From NCBI GenBank assembly GCA_034440235.1, contig JAWXBR010000009.1, positions 96,220 to 160,219 on the forward strand: DNA of 64,000 nucleotides, given 5' to 3'. The stretch is from JAWXBR01 sp034440235 (lineage in GTDB: Bacteria; Bacteroidota; Ignavibacteria; Kapaibacteriales; Kapaibacteriaceae). How positions within the stretch are numbered: position 1 is the first letter of the stretch; every line of letters starts with the position of its first letter. The translations under genes were made by a program, and so were the position numbers. The notes under the pieces were generated by a model. That model worked only from the letters and a program-made list of their open reading frames with translations. It had not been told where the DNA came from and did no database searches. This document shows positions 1 to 9,431 of the stretch, piece after piece.

Positions 1-2
1 TT

Positions 3-494
3 AAACGACAGGGCTTTACCTCCGTGTCGGCTGGAGACTACCATACGATGGCCCTTGATATCGACGGCCGAGTGTGGGCATGGGGAGGTAATGCAAGCGG
101 ACAGCTTGGCGATGGCACGAATAAAGACCGCCCAGCACCTGGATTGGTAAAGGGGCTGCCCCGTGTCAAGGCTATTGCCGCTGGCAGTACATTCTCACTA
201 GCGCTCGATTCAGCAGGCAATCTGTGGGCATGGGGCAATAATGCTCTTGGACAATTGGGCGACGGTACGCGAGTTGGGCGAATAGAACCTGTGAAGGTGT
301 CTCGTCTAGACGCAGTAGCTGGTGTTGTTGCGGGTGGAGCACATGGTATGGCCGTTCGTGCAGACGGTGGACTTTGGACATGGGGAACGAATGAATACGG
401 ACAGCTCGGAGAGGGTCCGATAACAAATCTTACTCCTGTGCCCCTTGATCCGCCCCTTGGCCCATTTCGTGTCGAAAAACTTGCATCGCCTTAG
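3..494 (+). CDS. RCC1-repeat protein, C-terminal part
   Basis: The reading frame is open from the window edge, so the 5' end lies outside and no true start can be named. The visible 164 residues contain three RCC1/alpha-tubulin-suppressor repeats, each with a core of the form W-[AT]-W-G-x-N-x-x-G-Q-L-G and an intervening A-G-x-x-H/F-x-[LM]-A-[LV] strand. RCC1 repeats form seven-bladed propellers, and in bacteria they usually occur in secreted or surface proteins. No T9SS sorting domain follows; the protein ends in a short Pro-rich tail. The family call is secure, the function is unknown. A tandem 26-bp array follows the stop codon directly. Confidence 0.85.
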   Translation, partial: KRQGFTSVSAGDYHTMALDIDGRVWAWGGNASGQLGDGTNKDRPAPGLVKGLPRVKAIAAGSTFSLALDSAGNLWAWGNNALGQLGDGTRVGRIEPVKVSRLDAVAGVVAGGAHGMAVRADGGLWTWGTNEYGQLGEGPITNLTPVPLDPPLGPFRVEKLASP

Positions 495-495
495 T

Positions 496-573
496 GTTGA
501 AATCGGAAAGTCTCTTTAACAGTTGAAATCACAGAGTCGCCTGAACGGTTGAAATCGCAAAGTCGCCTTCACT
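496..573. repeat. Three tandem 26-bp units between two genes
   Basis: The string GTTGAAATC recurs at 496, 522 and 548, an exact 26-bp period. The second halves of the units have diverged (AGTCTCTT, AGTCGCCT, AGTCGCCT). The array begins two bases after the RCC1 stop codon and ends 13 bases before the next ATG, so it fills the intergenic space. Confidence 0.8.
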
Positions 574-586
574 TTCGCAAAAGCAA

Positions 587-2563
587 ATGCGCCTTGTTCT
601 GTTGTGCATCTCAGTAAGCGTAACACTATGTCTCTCGCATAGTATTGCGCAGCAGTCTCCTACGCCACAAACTCCATCAACAAGTTCACCGTGGTTTGTG
701 TTTGGTTCGCAGAATGGTGATGCCCCAGTAATGCTCATGGGCAGCTATCGCATGATCGGACAGACAGCGAATCGCCAAGGCACCTTCCAGGAAAAGCCGC
801 CCGATTTATGGCGGATGGAAATTAATCCTACCATTTCGTTGTACGGAATTCCGCTTACCGCAAATCTTTTGCTGTCGTCAGAGCAAGACGGACTACGTCA
901 GGACATCAACGCATTTTCAATTACGCTCGACCCAGAAGCTGTAAAGCGTATTGTTTCGGCACGCGCATATCGCGCTCTGAATGAATTCGCACGATCGGAG
1001 GGCGGCGAACTACTCGACAAGTACGACGATGTGCAGGATTCGCTTGCGAAGTACAACCCCGATCAGCTCAAACAACTCGAACAGTACAAGCAAGTAGAAA
1101 AACTTCGTGATGTTGCAAACGGCGACCTAACTGGTTACACCGACCTCATGCAACAGATGGGTTTTATGTCGGATGTCGAAGCAGTGATGGCTGCACTTCC
1201 AACGATTGGGGTTGGTGCGCTCTTCCCAACCTTTACACCCCTCACTGTGAATGGTGTCCGTTTGGACGGCGGCTCTGCAGAATGGAATCCGGGCTTTTTT
1301 TACGTGCACGTAGCGGGTGGTAAAACACAACGTCCGTTGCTCAGACTCGACACTGCACGTGTAGACTCGGGTGTGTTTGCGAACTTCGATAACTCGGCAT
1401 TCGGACGAATGATGTATGCCGGACGTATCGGCATCGGACGGCGTGATGGTGCACACTTCATACTTAATGGGGTGTATACAATCGACGACAGGCAAAGCAT
1501 AACATTCTCTGACACAAACTCGTCGCTTACTCCGCAGAAAAACATGCTCATGGGTCTCGATTTTAAGACAGAGCTCATACCAGGCATGTGGACGTTGGAA
1601 GGTGAGGGTGCTGTAACACTTACGGTAGGCGACCAGAACGCACCAAAGTTTAGTACAAAGGCAGTACCCGATATTCTGCTTGGGCTTGTCGACTCATCGG
1701 CATCGTCGTATTTCGATTGGGCGGTGACTGGTTCAACCCAACTCGACATTCGATCTACGGGCACACGTTTTCGCGCGTCAACACGAAGGATTGGTCCGGG
1801 TTACCGAGCGCTTGGCGTTCCCAACCTGCGCACCGACGTCTTTCGTTATGATGCACGCATCGATCAGTCGTTCTGGCAAAGGCAGTTCAGTGTCGGACTT
1901 TTCTATCGTCGCGACACCGACAACCTTCTTCCGTGGAAACGCAGTACTACAACGATTACGAGTCTTGGTGCTACACTTGGTCTTAACATTCGCAAGTATC
2001 CGTACCTGCGACTTTCGTATGCACCATACGCTCAGATTAACGACGACCCAGAGCCCAACCTCCAGATCGATAACAACATCACGGTTCTTACGGCTGCTTC
2101 GGGCTACAGCTATCGTATTGGCGATCTTTCGGCAAACACAACGCTTAATGCGGGAAGTCAGTCTAGCAAAACAATCAATGGAATTGCTGATTACGCAGTT
2201 CTTACGCTCAATGGTAATCAGAGCATCAGTTTTACATTTCCGCTTACGTTGTCGGCAGGTATGGGCTATATATCACAAAAGTCTACAGGTTCGCCAGACA
2301 ACACCATTATTACCGTAGATGGGTCTGTGAACTACGGCATTTTCGAGTTCATGAGTGTGAGTGGCGGCCTTACTCTCGCATTCGACGACACGTTTGGTAC
2401 GCGCACCGGCTACTTCTTCGGCTTGGGTGCAACACTTGGCGAGTTCGCCAACGTCGACATTCGTGCAGAGCGCAATCTCTTTAACGAGCGTCTAAACCCG
2501 CCGGTTTACGGTGGCACCTACCAAGAGACAATCTTCAGGGCCTCGATATCGAGGTCTTGGTAG
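587..2563 (+). CDS. Outer-membrane beta-barrel-like protein
   Basis: This 658-residue protein begins with a typical signal peptide (hydrophobic residues 3-20, ending near SIAQQ). A soluble stretch containing a helical, charged segment follows (about residues 120-190). From about residue 240 to the end there are many alternating-polarity strands typical of a beta-barrel. It terminates in Trp (SRSW), and an aromatic last residue is the usual signal for BAM-dependent barrel assembly. I do not recognise a named family. It is convergent with the chaperone gene downstream. Transport or surface anchoring would be a guess. Confidence 0.75.
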   Translation: MRLVLLCISVSVTLCLSHSIAQQSPTPQTPSTSSPWFVFGSQNGDAPVMLMGSYRMIGQTANRQGTFQEKPPDLWRMEINPTISLYGIPLTANLLLSSEQDGLRQDINAFSITLDPEAVKRIVSARAYRALNEFARSEGGELLDKYDDVQDSLAKYNPDQLKQLEQYKQVEKLRDVANGDLTGYTDLMQQMGFMSDVEAVMAALPTIGVGALFPTFTPLTVNGVRLDGGSAEWNPGFFYVHVAGGKTQRPLLRLDTARVDSGVFANFDNSAFGRMMYAGRIGIGRRDGAHFILNGVYTIDDRQSITFSDTNSSLTPQKNMLMGLDFKTELIPGMWTLEGEGAVTLTVGDQNAPKFSTKAVPDILLGLVDSSASSYFDWAVTGSTQLDIRSTGTRFRASTRRIGPGYRALGVPNLRTDVFRYDARIDQSFWQRQFSVGLFYRRDTDNLLPWKRSTTTITSLGATLGLNIRKYPYLRLSYAPYAQINDDPEPNLQIDNNITVLTAASGYSYRIGDLSANTTLNAGSQSSKTINGIADYAVLTLNGNQSISFTFPLTLSAGMGYISQKSTGSPDNTIITVDGSVNYGIFEFMSVSGGLTLAFDDTFGTRTGYFFGLGATLGEFANVDIRAERNLFNERLNPPVYGGTYQETIFRASISRSW

Positions 2564-2577
2564 CGCGCGCAGCGCGC

Positions 2578-2646
2578 AAACCACAGCGGCTCTCGCATTC
2601 AAACCACAGCGGCTCTTGAGCGCTTACCACAGCTGCTATCTCTTCT
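2578..2646. repeat. Three tandem 23-bp units spanning a stop codon
   Basis: The string ACCACAGC recurs at 2580, 2603 and 2626 with an exact 23-bp period; the first two units share AAACCACAGCGGCTCT. The array lies between two convergent genes, and the third unit contains the stop codon of the minus-strand chaperone gene (2636-2638). A GC-rich self-complementary stretch (GCGCGC on both sides of an A) directly precedes it and might help termination. Confidence 0.75.
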
Positions 2647-3916
2647 CCCAGTACAGCGTGCGGCGCAACTCTGTTATCCATTCCTGCTCGAGGCGCTGGC
2701 GCTTTTCGTAGGTAGCCATTTGCTCAAGTAGTTTGTAATCGCCATCCATCGTAGCAGAATGCTCGGCGAGTATCTCTTTGCGGTAGAGGATGTGATACCC
2801 CTGACGTGTTGGGTCTGTTGTGTATGGTAAAGGCTCGCTTACGCCTCCATCGGGGAGGTTCGCAACAATTGCTTTCATGTCCTCTGGGAGGCGCTCAAGT
2901 TCGATCTGTCCCATTGCGCCGCCGAAGCCTGCCGTTTCGCGCTCATCACTTGCTGTCTTGGCAAGTTCAACGAATGAGGTGCCTTCGCCGACTTTCTTTT
3001 TGACATCTAGTAGAGCAGCTCGAGCCACCTCTTTGTCGGTTTCGCTTTGTCCGACACGAATAAGAATGTGGCGTGCTGTTATCGAGTTGCCAGACTTCGT
3101 AATAAGCTGAATGATATGAAAGCCAAATGGAGTCTCTACGGGTTGCGAAATTTCCTCGGGTTGAAGACCGAATGCAGCATTCTCGAACGCAGGCACAAAC
3201 TTGCCACGTTCGACTGTGCCAAGGTCGCCGCCGTTGACTGCTGAGCCTGGGTCTCCAGAGTGACGTCGTGCAAAGTCGCTAAACGATCCACCCTTCATTA
3301 TCGAGTCGCGAATTCGCAAAGCAAGTTCGTTCGCTTCTTTTTTTTGCGTAGCAGAGGCTTTAACAAATTTTACTATGTGGTAGAGATCTACACGCGGCTG
3401 CACTTTTGGAATGGAATCGTGGTACCGTTTGTAAAAATCGTCGACTTCGCCACGTGTGATCTTTGTATTGGCAAACTTTTTATCTCGCATGGTCTCGACA
3501 AGGAGTTGCTTCCGGATCTCGTCTCTGAATTCGCGGCGTATACGTGACATCGACATTCCGTACACGTCTTCGATGCGCTTTTCTGAACCGAATTGCTGTA
3601 CTAACGACTTAATCTGGAATTCCATGCGTTCTGTGATCTGCTCTTCACTTACTTCAACGCTGTCTTCGATGGCCTTCGTCATAATTAAGCGCTCATTGAT
3701 GAGTTGGTCGAGCACATAATCGTGAAGTTTTTGTTCGTTGTCTTTAGCCGCTGCCGGATTCCGCTGAACCATGATGGCAACCTGTCCGTCGATGTCAGAC
3801 TTTAGGATAATCTCTTTGCCAACCACAGCAACGATGCGTTCCATCGACCCCGTCTGGGCCGAAACACCAAGTGCAAGCAATAGAAAGCCGAGAAGGAGTG
3901 CCGTTTGGAATCGCAT
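2636..3916 (-). CDS. SurA-like periplasmic peptidyl-prolyl isomerase
   Basis: The 426-residue protein has a signal peptide (residues 1-20, ending VSAQ). A SurA-type N-terminal chaperone region follows, starting with IVAVVGKEIILKSDID and containing the helical LxDQLINERL element. Two parvulin (PpiC) rotamase domains come next, at about 170-270 (RVDLYHIVK ... FGFHIIQL) and 275-385 (ARHILIRVG ... GYHILYR). SurA-like proteins assist folding of outer-membrane barrels in the periplasm, which suits a genome rich in barrels. Its ATG overlaps the stop codon of the preceding chaperone gene by one base (TAATG), so the two genes are co-translated. Confidence 0.92.
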   Translation of the reverse strand: MRFQTALLLGFLLLALGVSAQTGSMERIVAVVGKEIILKSDIDGQVAIMVQRNPAAAKDNEQKLHDYVLDQLINERLIMTKAIEDSVEVSEEQITERMEFQIKSLVQQFGSEKRIEDVYGMSMSRIRREFRDEIRKQLLVETMRDKKFANTKITRGEVDDFYKRYHDSIPKVQPRVDLYHIVKFVKASATQKKEANELALRIRDSIMKGGSFSDFARRHSGDPGSAVNGGDLGTVERGKFVPAFENAAFGLQPEEISQPVETPFGFHIIQLITKSGNSITARHILIRVGQSETDKEVARAALLDVKKKVGEGTSFVELAKTASDERETAGFGGAMGQIELERLPEDMKAIVANLPDGGVSEPLPYTTDPTRQGYHILYRKEILAEHSATMDGDYKLLEQMATYEKRQRLEQEWITELRRTLYWEKR

Positions 3917-6051
3917 TACTTGTAGATCTCGTTGATGGTCTTTTGATTGATGACGACTGCGTTGCGCTGACGAACATCGCTAAGCCATGCTTCGGTCAGT
4001 CGTTTTTGCAACGCGTCTTGATACGCCGGAGCTAGCTCTGTAAGTGACTGCTCGAAAGTTTTGGGTGAAGGTTGTTCGATACCGTCGAGGCGTAACACAA
4101 CGAAGCCCTTGTCGTGCGGAAACGGACCGATGACGCCACCTGAAACTGTATTTGCATCACGTGCCATTTGCGCGTACTTCGATGTCTTTGCACTAAGCGC
4201 CCCTAACGAACCACGTTTTTCACGCATGCCATCGCGTTGCGTTTCTTTCGATGCAATCTCCGCCAGATCTGAACCACCCGTTGCGGAAGTGGCAATCTCT
4301 TGAGCGCGATTTGCATCGGTTACATACACTTCTGTCAGCAGATACTTTGTGTCGGTCATCCAGCGGCTGCGTGTCGTGTCGTAAAAGGCACGCGCATCAA
4401 CTGTATCAAAACGGAGTTTGCTCCATACTTCCTGCTCTTCGACCTTGAACATTAGAATGCCGTCTGTGAATTCCTGAATCAACGCTTTGAAATCGGGATG
4501 GGATGCTTCGAGGTTCGCTGTTGCTTGCTCGAGTAAATGCGCGTCGACGATTTTGTTAATAGCGCGATCATATCCTGCGGAATTCAAAGTGAAACCTCGC
4601 ATATCAAGGCGATAACGCAAAGAATCGGCGAACTGTCCTACGGTAAGGTCTACCTTCGGTGAGGTGTAGAGAGTCTGATTCAGCAAGTCTGCCGGAATCT
4701 TACCATGCCACGTAGAGTCTTGAGCATTCTTCGTGCTGTCTACAACTGCTTTCATTCGCGCATAGACGTCGCGATTCCATGCATAGCCGTACACCGTTTT
4801 CAGTGAGTCGAGCACAAGGCGTTTGTCTTCTTCGAAGTACTGCCTACGATAGGTGCGACGAGCGTTGTCGCGTTCCATCACTTCATCTGGGTACTTCGTA
4901 GAGTCCAGGCGTATGATGTGGATGCCGTGGAGCGTACGGACCTTGCCCGAGACCTCGCCATCCTTAAGTGCGAATACTGCGTTCTCGAACGCAGGAAGAA
5001 GGCGTGTAGAGTTTGGCTCCATACCTCCAGATCTTGAGTATGACGAACCAAGGTATCCACCCTTTGTAGCCGAAGCCGGATCGTCGGAATACGCTCCAGC
5101 CATTGCTGCAAACGGATCGTCGCCTGGCTCTACGCCCCGTGCGCGAAGCGCAGCCCCTTGCTGAGCACCTGGCATGCGAAGGATTTGAAGTAAGCTGTCG
5201 GCTAGGCGTTCGGTTGCTACTGTATCGCGTTCGGCTTTAGGCCCGAGCAGTATGTGACGGAACTTGACAACTTTACGCGGTTGACTTTGTTCGACGTTTA
5301 CAATGAAGTAACCAAACCGTGAAGGAACTGGTTTTTTTGAGAACGAGCCAGCAGGAACTGCATACGCTTCGTCTTCGACAATCTTAATAATCGAACCACC
5401 AGAGATCCATGGAAGGTCGCCACCGTTAGATCCTGTTTCTTTGTCATCGGACGAATCGCGAGCGAGCTGCGCAAAGTTAGCGCCACTCTCGAGCATGCGA
5501 ATGAGATTCAAGGCCTTGTTATAGCTACGTACAGTGTCCCAGGAATTTTGTCCCGGTGGCACAACAGCCGCCAACATGATGGCTACTTTCAATTCCTTTG
5601 TGCGACGCCGTGTAAGCTCAGCAACACGCGCATCTGCAATTGCTTTGTCGAAGTAAAACGTTTCCGAGAGAAGCTTGCGATTGTTTGCGATGTCCGATTT
5701 CACAGCCGTGTCGTTCTGTACTCCACGTTCGCGCGCACTCATGACTTTCAAACGATAGTTCGTATAGAGTCGTAAAAACTCCAATGCTGTATCGCGTGGC
5801 ACTCCGGAAAGTTTTGTTTCGCGGCGATTCATGTTTTTCTGAAACGCACGCTCGACGTCGGCGTAAATAATGTTCTCAGAGCCAACAGTAGCCATAACCG
5901 CGTTGTTGTAACGCGATTCGGCGTTGGTCGAGGTGGAAGCAGTCGATGTCGTGTTCTTGGTTGTTTTGGCAGGTTTTTTCTTCTGCGCAGACATGGGCGA
6001 CCCGACAACAAAAAGCAAAGAACAGATGACGAGAATTTTTGCAGACAGCAT
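3916..6051 (-). CDS. Large PpiC-type periplasmic foldase
   Basis: The 711-residue protein has an N-terminal signal peptide (LVICSLLFVVGSPMSAQ), a Lys/Thr-rich linker, and an N-terminal SurA-like helical region. A parvulin domain lies at about 135-255 (VAIMLAAV ... FGYFIVNVE) and a second at about 265-390 (FRHILLGP ... LHGIHIIRL). A long helical C-terminal region follows with a further parvulin-like segment (YLLTEVYVTD ... DKGFVVLRLD). The product is expected to be a periplasmic folding catalyst for exported proteins. It is the first gene of a two-gene unit with the SurA-like gene and is separated from murC by about 115 bp. Confidence 0.88.
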   Translation of the reverse strand: MLSAKILVICSLLFVVGSPMSAQKKKPAKTTKNTTSTASTSTNAESRYNNAVMATVGSENIIYADVERAFQKNMNRRETKLSGVPRDTALEFLRLYTNYRLKVMSARERGVQNDTAVKSDIANNRKLLSETFYFDKAIADARVAELTRRRTKELKVAIMLAAVVPPGQNSWDTVRSYNKALNLIRMLESGANFAQLARDSSDDKETGSNGGDLPWISGGSIIKIVEDEAYAVPAGSFSKKPVPSRFGYFIVNVEQSQPRKVVKFRHILLGPKAERDTVATERLADSLLQILRMPGAQQGAALRARGVEPGDDPFAAMAGAYSDDPASATKGGYLGSSYSRSGGMEPNSTRLLPAFENAVFALKDGEVSGKVRTLHGIHIIRLDSTKYPDEVMERDNARRTYRRQYFEEDKRLVLDSLKTVYGYAWNRDVYARMKAVVDSTKNAQDSTWHGKIPADLLNQTLYTSPKVDLTVGQFADSLRYRLDMRGFTLNSAGYDRAINKIVDAHLLEQATANLEASHPDFKALIQEFTDGILMFKVEEQEVWSKLRFDTVDARAFYDTTRSRWMTDTKYLLTEVYVTDANRAQEIATSATGGSDLAEIASKETQRDGMREKRGSLGALSAKTSKYAQMARDANTVSGGVIGPFPHDKGFVVLRLDGIEQPSPKTFEQSLTELAPAYQDALQKRLTEAWLSDVRQRNAVVINQKTINEIYK

Positions 6052-6167
6052 AAGCGAAATAACCCGTGACCTAATTATAGAAGATTTAGCAAGGGCGCAA
6101 GCGCCAAACCACTAACCGGATGAATACAGTAGCGCAGGGCATGCAGACGCCGAAACAGCAAAAATAG

Positions 6168-7535
6168 TCAGCCGAGCAACTCCACGCCTACCTTCCATAT
6201 ATCACCAGCCCCCATCGTGAGGACCAAATCACCGGGTTGGAGGATGCTTTGGAGGTAGTCGCGGACGTCAGAGGAGTGGGGTACGTAGTGAACCTGCGAA
6301 TGCCCCGCAAGCCTTGCTGCATCAGCGATGAGCGCCCCCGAGACACCTTCGATTGCGGGCTCTCTAGCTGCATAAACGTCGGTTAAAACGAGGACGTCTG
6401 CGTTGGCAAACGACTCCGCAAATGCCTGAAAAAAGTCTCGGGTCCGGGTGTACGTATGAGGCTGAAAGACCGCCACGATGCGCCTATCCCATCCAGCACG
6501 TGCGGCGGCCAGTGTTGCCAGGATTTCTGTTGGGTGGTGTGCGTAGTCGTCGATTACCAATATTCCATGGTGCTCGCCACGGACTTCGAAGCGTCTATAC
6601 ACACCATGAAATTCTCCAAGTGCTTCACGAATTACATCGGCATCGATACCAAGCTCGAGCGCCATCGATGCAGCAGCAAGCGAATTGCGCACGTTATGCT
6701 CACCCGGCACATGTAACGTCACACGTCCGAGGTCGACGCCCTCATGCACGAGCGAATAACTCACCTGCCGTTCATGTGCTTCGATATCAACGGCCCTCGT
6801 CGTGCAGTCCTCAGAAAGTCCGTACGTAATCACGCGCCGCTCAAAGCTCGGAAGTATGCACCGCACACCATCATCGTCGAGGCACACACATGCAACACCA
6901 TAAAACGGAACCTTGTTCGCAAACTCTATGAAAGCACCTTTAATGTCATCGAGGTCTGTGTAAATATCTAGGTGGTCTGCTTCGACGTTTGTAATAATTG
7001 CAATGCTCGGAAGCAGTTGCAAAAACGACCTATCGTATTCGTCGGCCTCGAGCACCATCCAGTCGCCAGCGCCAAGGCGCGCATTCGTGCCACCGAGCCC
7101 CTTCAGTCGGCCCCCTACAATTACCGTAGGGTCGAGTCCAGCCTTAATCATCACAAGTCCACACATCGACGTCGTTGTTGTCTTGCCATGTGTACCTGCA
7201 ATGGCCAAACAATACTTTAGTCGCGACACTTCCGAAAGCATCTCGGCCCTTCTGATAAGGGGTACGCCGCGCTCACGCGCGGCAAGGGTCTCGGGGTTTG
7301 TGCCTACACGCACTGCGCTCGAATACACCACAACATCGGCGCCCTCTACATTCTGCGCTTCGTGTCCGATAAACACCGTCGCGCCTCGACTCACAAGCGC
7401 CTCAGTGATGTCGCTCCTCTGCATATCCGACCCACTCACACGAAACCCTTGCGACAACAGGATCTCGGCAATACCGCTCATGCCGATGCCTCCGATGCCA
7501 ACAAAGTGAATGTGTTTGAGAGTAGAAAAGTGCAT
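6168..7535 (-). CDS. murC: UDP-N-acetylmuramate--L-alanine ligase
   Basis: MurC adds L-alanine to UDP-MurNAc, the first amino acid of the peptidoglycan stem, in the cytoplasm. The 455-residue length is normal. The N-terminal nucleotide-sugar fold has the FVGIGGIGMSG loop (residues 11-21). The central ligase P-loop is GTHGKTTTTS (114-123). The Mur-ligase middle motif NVEADHLDIY and the C-terminal DDYAHHPTEI motif are both present. The start is well placed at the usual MurC N-terminus. No other division or cell-wall (dcw) genes are next to it, so it stands alone here. Confidence 0.97.
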   Translation of the reverse strand: MHFSTLKHIHFVGIGGIGMSGIAEILLSQGFRVSGSDMQRSDITEALVSRGATVFIGHEAQNVEGADVVVYSSAVRVGTNPETLAARERGVPLIRRAEMLSEVSRLKYCLAIAGTHGKTTTTSMCGLVMIKAGLDPTVIVGGRLKGLGGTNARLGAGDWMVLEADEYDRSFLQLLPSIAIITNVEADHLDIYTDLDDIKGAFIEFANKVPFYGVACVCLDDDGVRCILPSFERRVITYGLSEDCTTRAVDIEAHERQVSYSLVHEGVDLGRVTLHVPGEHNVRNSLAAASMALELGIDADVIREALGEFHGVYRRFEVRGEHHGILVIDDYAHHPTEILATLAAARAGWDRRIVAVFQPHTYTRTRDFFQAFAESFANADVLVLTDVYAAREPAIEGVSGALIADAARLAGHSQVHYVPHSSDVRDYLQSILQPGDLVLTMGAGDIWKVGVELLG

Positions 7536-7596
7536 AAAGGGACAACAGAGCGTGGTTAGCGAGAAGTAGACTTAGATGATCTAAACGTGACGTTCT

Positions 7597-8472
7597 TTAC
7601 AGGTAAAGTTCCGGACGTCTGTCCGCAAGGATGTCGTTAAACGAGTTTATTGTTTTTGAACGCGTTGCCGAGGGGTCGATCTCCGCCACAAGCATGCAAT
7701 CGTTCACCTGATTTGACGAGGCATATTTTTTGTCCGTTAATTCGAGGTTTGGATTCGATGCCGCAAGCACCTCGCCATTGTACGAATAGATAACGCTGTC
7801 CCCATTAAATGTCACGCTTTCGTCGTTATTCGTTTCTGTTCCGGCACGATTGGCTACTGCGAGATACACCTTGTTCTCAAGTGCACGCACGGGCATTGCC
7901 TTTCTCCACACGTGTGTGATGAGATTGCTTGGAGCAGCAATCAGGTCAGCCCCCTTCAACGCAAGCGTACGCGCCGCTTCGGGGAATCGCCAGTCGTAGC
8001 AGATCATCGTTCCCAGAGTGCAATCGAAACTAGGTAAGCGAACAACGTTGAAGCCTGAATCGCCTGGCGAGAAGACAAGATTTTCTTTATAGAAAAGATG
8101 TGTTTTGCGATACACTGTTGTTGCGATGTCAGCGCCGGCTATTAGCGCCGAATTGTAGAGCGCATTGCCGTCGTTCGGTGTAACTGACGAACGTGGTTTT
8201 GCAATACTCGGTGTTGCTTCCTCGGCAAAACCACACACGATAACACGTCCCGTTTCTCTAGCTGCGTTTACTAGTGCTTGAATCTGTTCACTCTCAACGT
8301 GTAGCGCATATCCGCGCGCTTCGTCAGCCGAATGAAAAAAGTATCCGCTCGTTGCGAGTTCGGGCAGAACTAGAACGTCGACATCCGTCGTGCGAATAAT
8401 CTGTTCGATGCCCCGAACGTTTGCATCGATGTCTTTGAACACAGGCGTGAACTGTGCAACGCCGAGTTTCAT
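7597..8472 (-). CDS. Carbon-nitrogen hydrolase (nitrilase superfamily)
   Basis: The 291-residue protein has the nitrilase-fold triad: Glu38 in LPELATSGYFF, Lys123 in YRKTHLFYKE and Cys158 in MICYDWRFPE. These enzymes hydrolyse non-peptide C-N bonds in amides, ureas or nitriles. The CYDWRFPE form is typical of omega-amidase or N-carbamoyl-type amidases rather than true nitrilases, but the substrate cannot be read from sequence. It has no signal peptide, so it is cytoplasmic. The start codon lies 30 bp from the end of the PAP2 gene, which precedes it on the same strand and may be co-transcribed. Confidence 0.9.
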   Translation of the reverse strand: MKLGVAQFTPVFKDIDANVRGIEQIIRTTDVDVLVLPELATSGYFFHSADEARGYALHVESEQIQALVNAARETGRVIVCGFAEEATPSIAKPRSSVTPNDGNALYNSALIAGADIATTVYRKTHLFYKENLVFSPGDSGFNVVRLPSFDCTLGTMICYDWRFPEAARTLALKGADLIAAPSNLITHVWRKAMPVRALENKVYLAVANRAGTETNNDESVTFNGDSVIYSYNGEVLAASNPNLELTDKKYASSNQVNDCMLVAEIDPSATRSKTINSFNDILADRRPELYL

Positions 8473-8500
8473 AGTGCGACGCCAATCAGCCTAGTGCTAA

Positions 8501-9220
8501 TCATAGTGCAATGCTAAACGAGAAAAGGGGCGTTATGTCGCGATTCAACAGATCTGCAGGTAAGACACCTATGCTGCTGTTCTTCGGAAGTATTCCATTT
8601 GCGGCATCGAAGAGTTTGTCGTTCAGTGCATTTGTCAGCAGGGCAACGCCAACACCGAGGGCATAGCCAGCAAGCACGTCGCTTAGGTAGTGCATGCCAA
8701 GATTTAGGCGGCTAAAGCCTGTAAACAATGCGTATGCTACACTTGGTGCAATTACATACCAGTGCGGATAACGCAACGAGAGTGAAGTTGCAAGTGCAGC
8801 CGATCCCGCACTGTGTCCGCTCGGGAATGACGCATCATGATCGTTCCTGTAGTTCACAATTGTGCCCGGGTACTGCTGGTACGGACGCTGCCGGTCGACG
8901 AGTGTCTTAATGCCCAGCGAGAGTGCATACGTTACGCCCATCGTTACAGCGGTTTGCAAGCCCGTCTCTGCCATATACCGATTGTCTGGTGACGAATCGA
9001 ACACTTCAAGTGCACCCAGTGCATAGAGCGTCACAGGCACACCTATCGATAATGGAATCAGCGCGTCGCTGGCTACACCCGAAGCTGTGCGCAAACCCGT
9101 AGAGTTTATCGAGTTCGCATCTAGCGTTATGCGCGCCTCCCACGAAAGCTCCGTCGTCTGTGCGCGCGCGACCGTCGAGAGGCAGCAGATCACCGTTAGA
9201 ACTATGGCTATACGTTGCAT
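8501..9220 (-). CDS. PAP2-family membrane phosphatase
   Basis: The three PAP2 signature motifs are present: KTLVDRQRPY, FPSGHSAGSA and SRLNLGMHYLSDVLAG, with the catalytic His in the last two. The family dephosphorylates lipid or isoprenoid phosphates at the membrane. I chose the innermost ATG (9220) because MQRIAIVLTVICCLSTVARAQ alone is a complete signal peptide. Two further in-frame ATGs at 9244 and 9268 are tandem 24-bp copies of this start region, and a fourth ATG lies at 9283. Which one is used is unknown. Identity is firm; the substrate could be undecaprenyl pyrophosphate or phosphatidic acid. Confidence 0.88.
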   Translation of the reverse strand: MQRIAIVLTVICCLSTVARAQTTELSWEARITLDANSINSTGLRTASGVASDALIPLSIGVPVTLYALGALEVFDSSPDNRYMAETGLQTAVTMGVTYALSLGIKTLVDRQRPYQQYPGTIVNYRNDHDASFPSGHSAGSAALATSLSLRYPHWYVIAPSVAYALFTGFSRLNLGMHYLSDVLAGYALGVGVALLTNALNDKLFDAANGILPKNSSIGVLPADLLNRDITPLFSFSIAL

Positions 9221-9284
9221 AGGGTATGGGGCTTGGCGTTGCATGAGATATGGGGCTAGGCGTTGCATCGGACAAAAGTACATC
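9213..9284. repeat. Three 24-bp units each carrying the PAP2 start codon
   Basis: The string CGTTGCAT recurs at 9213, 9237 and 9261, an exact 24-bp period (8 codons). Read on the minus strand each unit starts with ATG-CAA-CG, giving MQRLAPYL, MQRQAPYP and MQRIAIVL in one frame. The translation-initiation region of the PAP2 gene has therefore been triplicated in frame. Confidence 0.88.
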
Positions 9285-9431
9285 AGCGGAGGCTAGGCTT
9301 TCACGCTCATCACAGCTTTGTGTCCGTTCAACGCCTGTCACATTTGCACCCTGTCAATGCCCGATTGATGCTACGAGGACATCATCTCAGCTCTAACCGA
9401 TAGTGAAAATCCCCGTGATTACTGGTATCGT

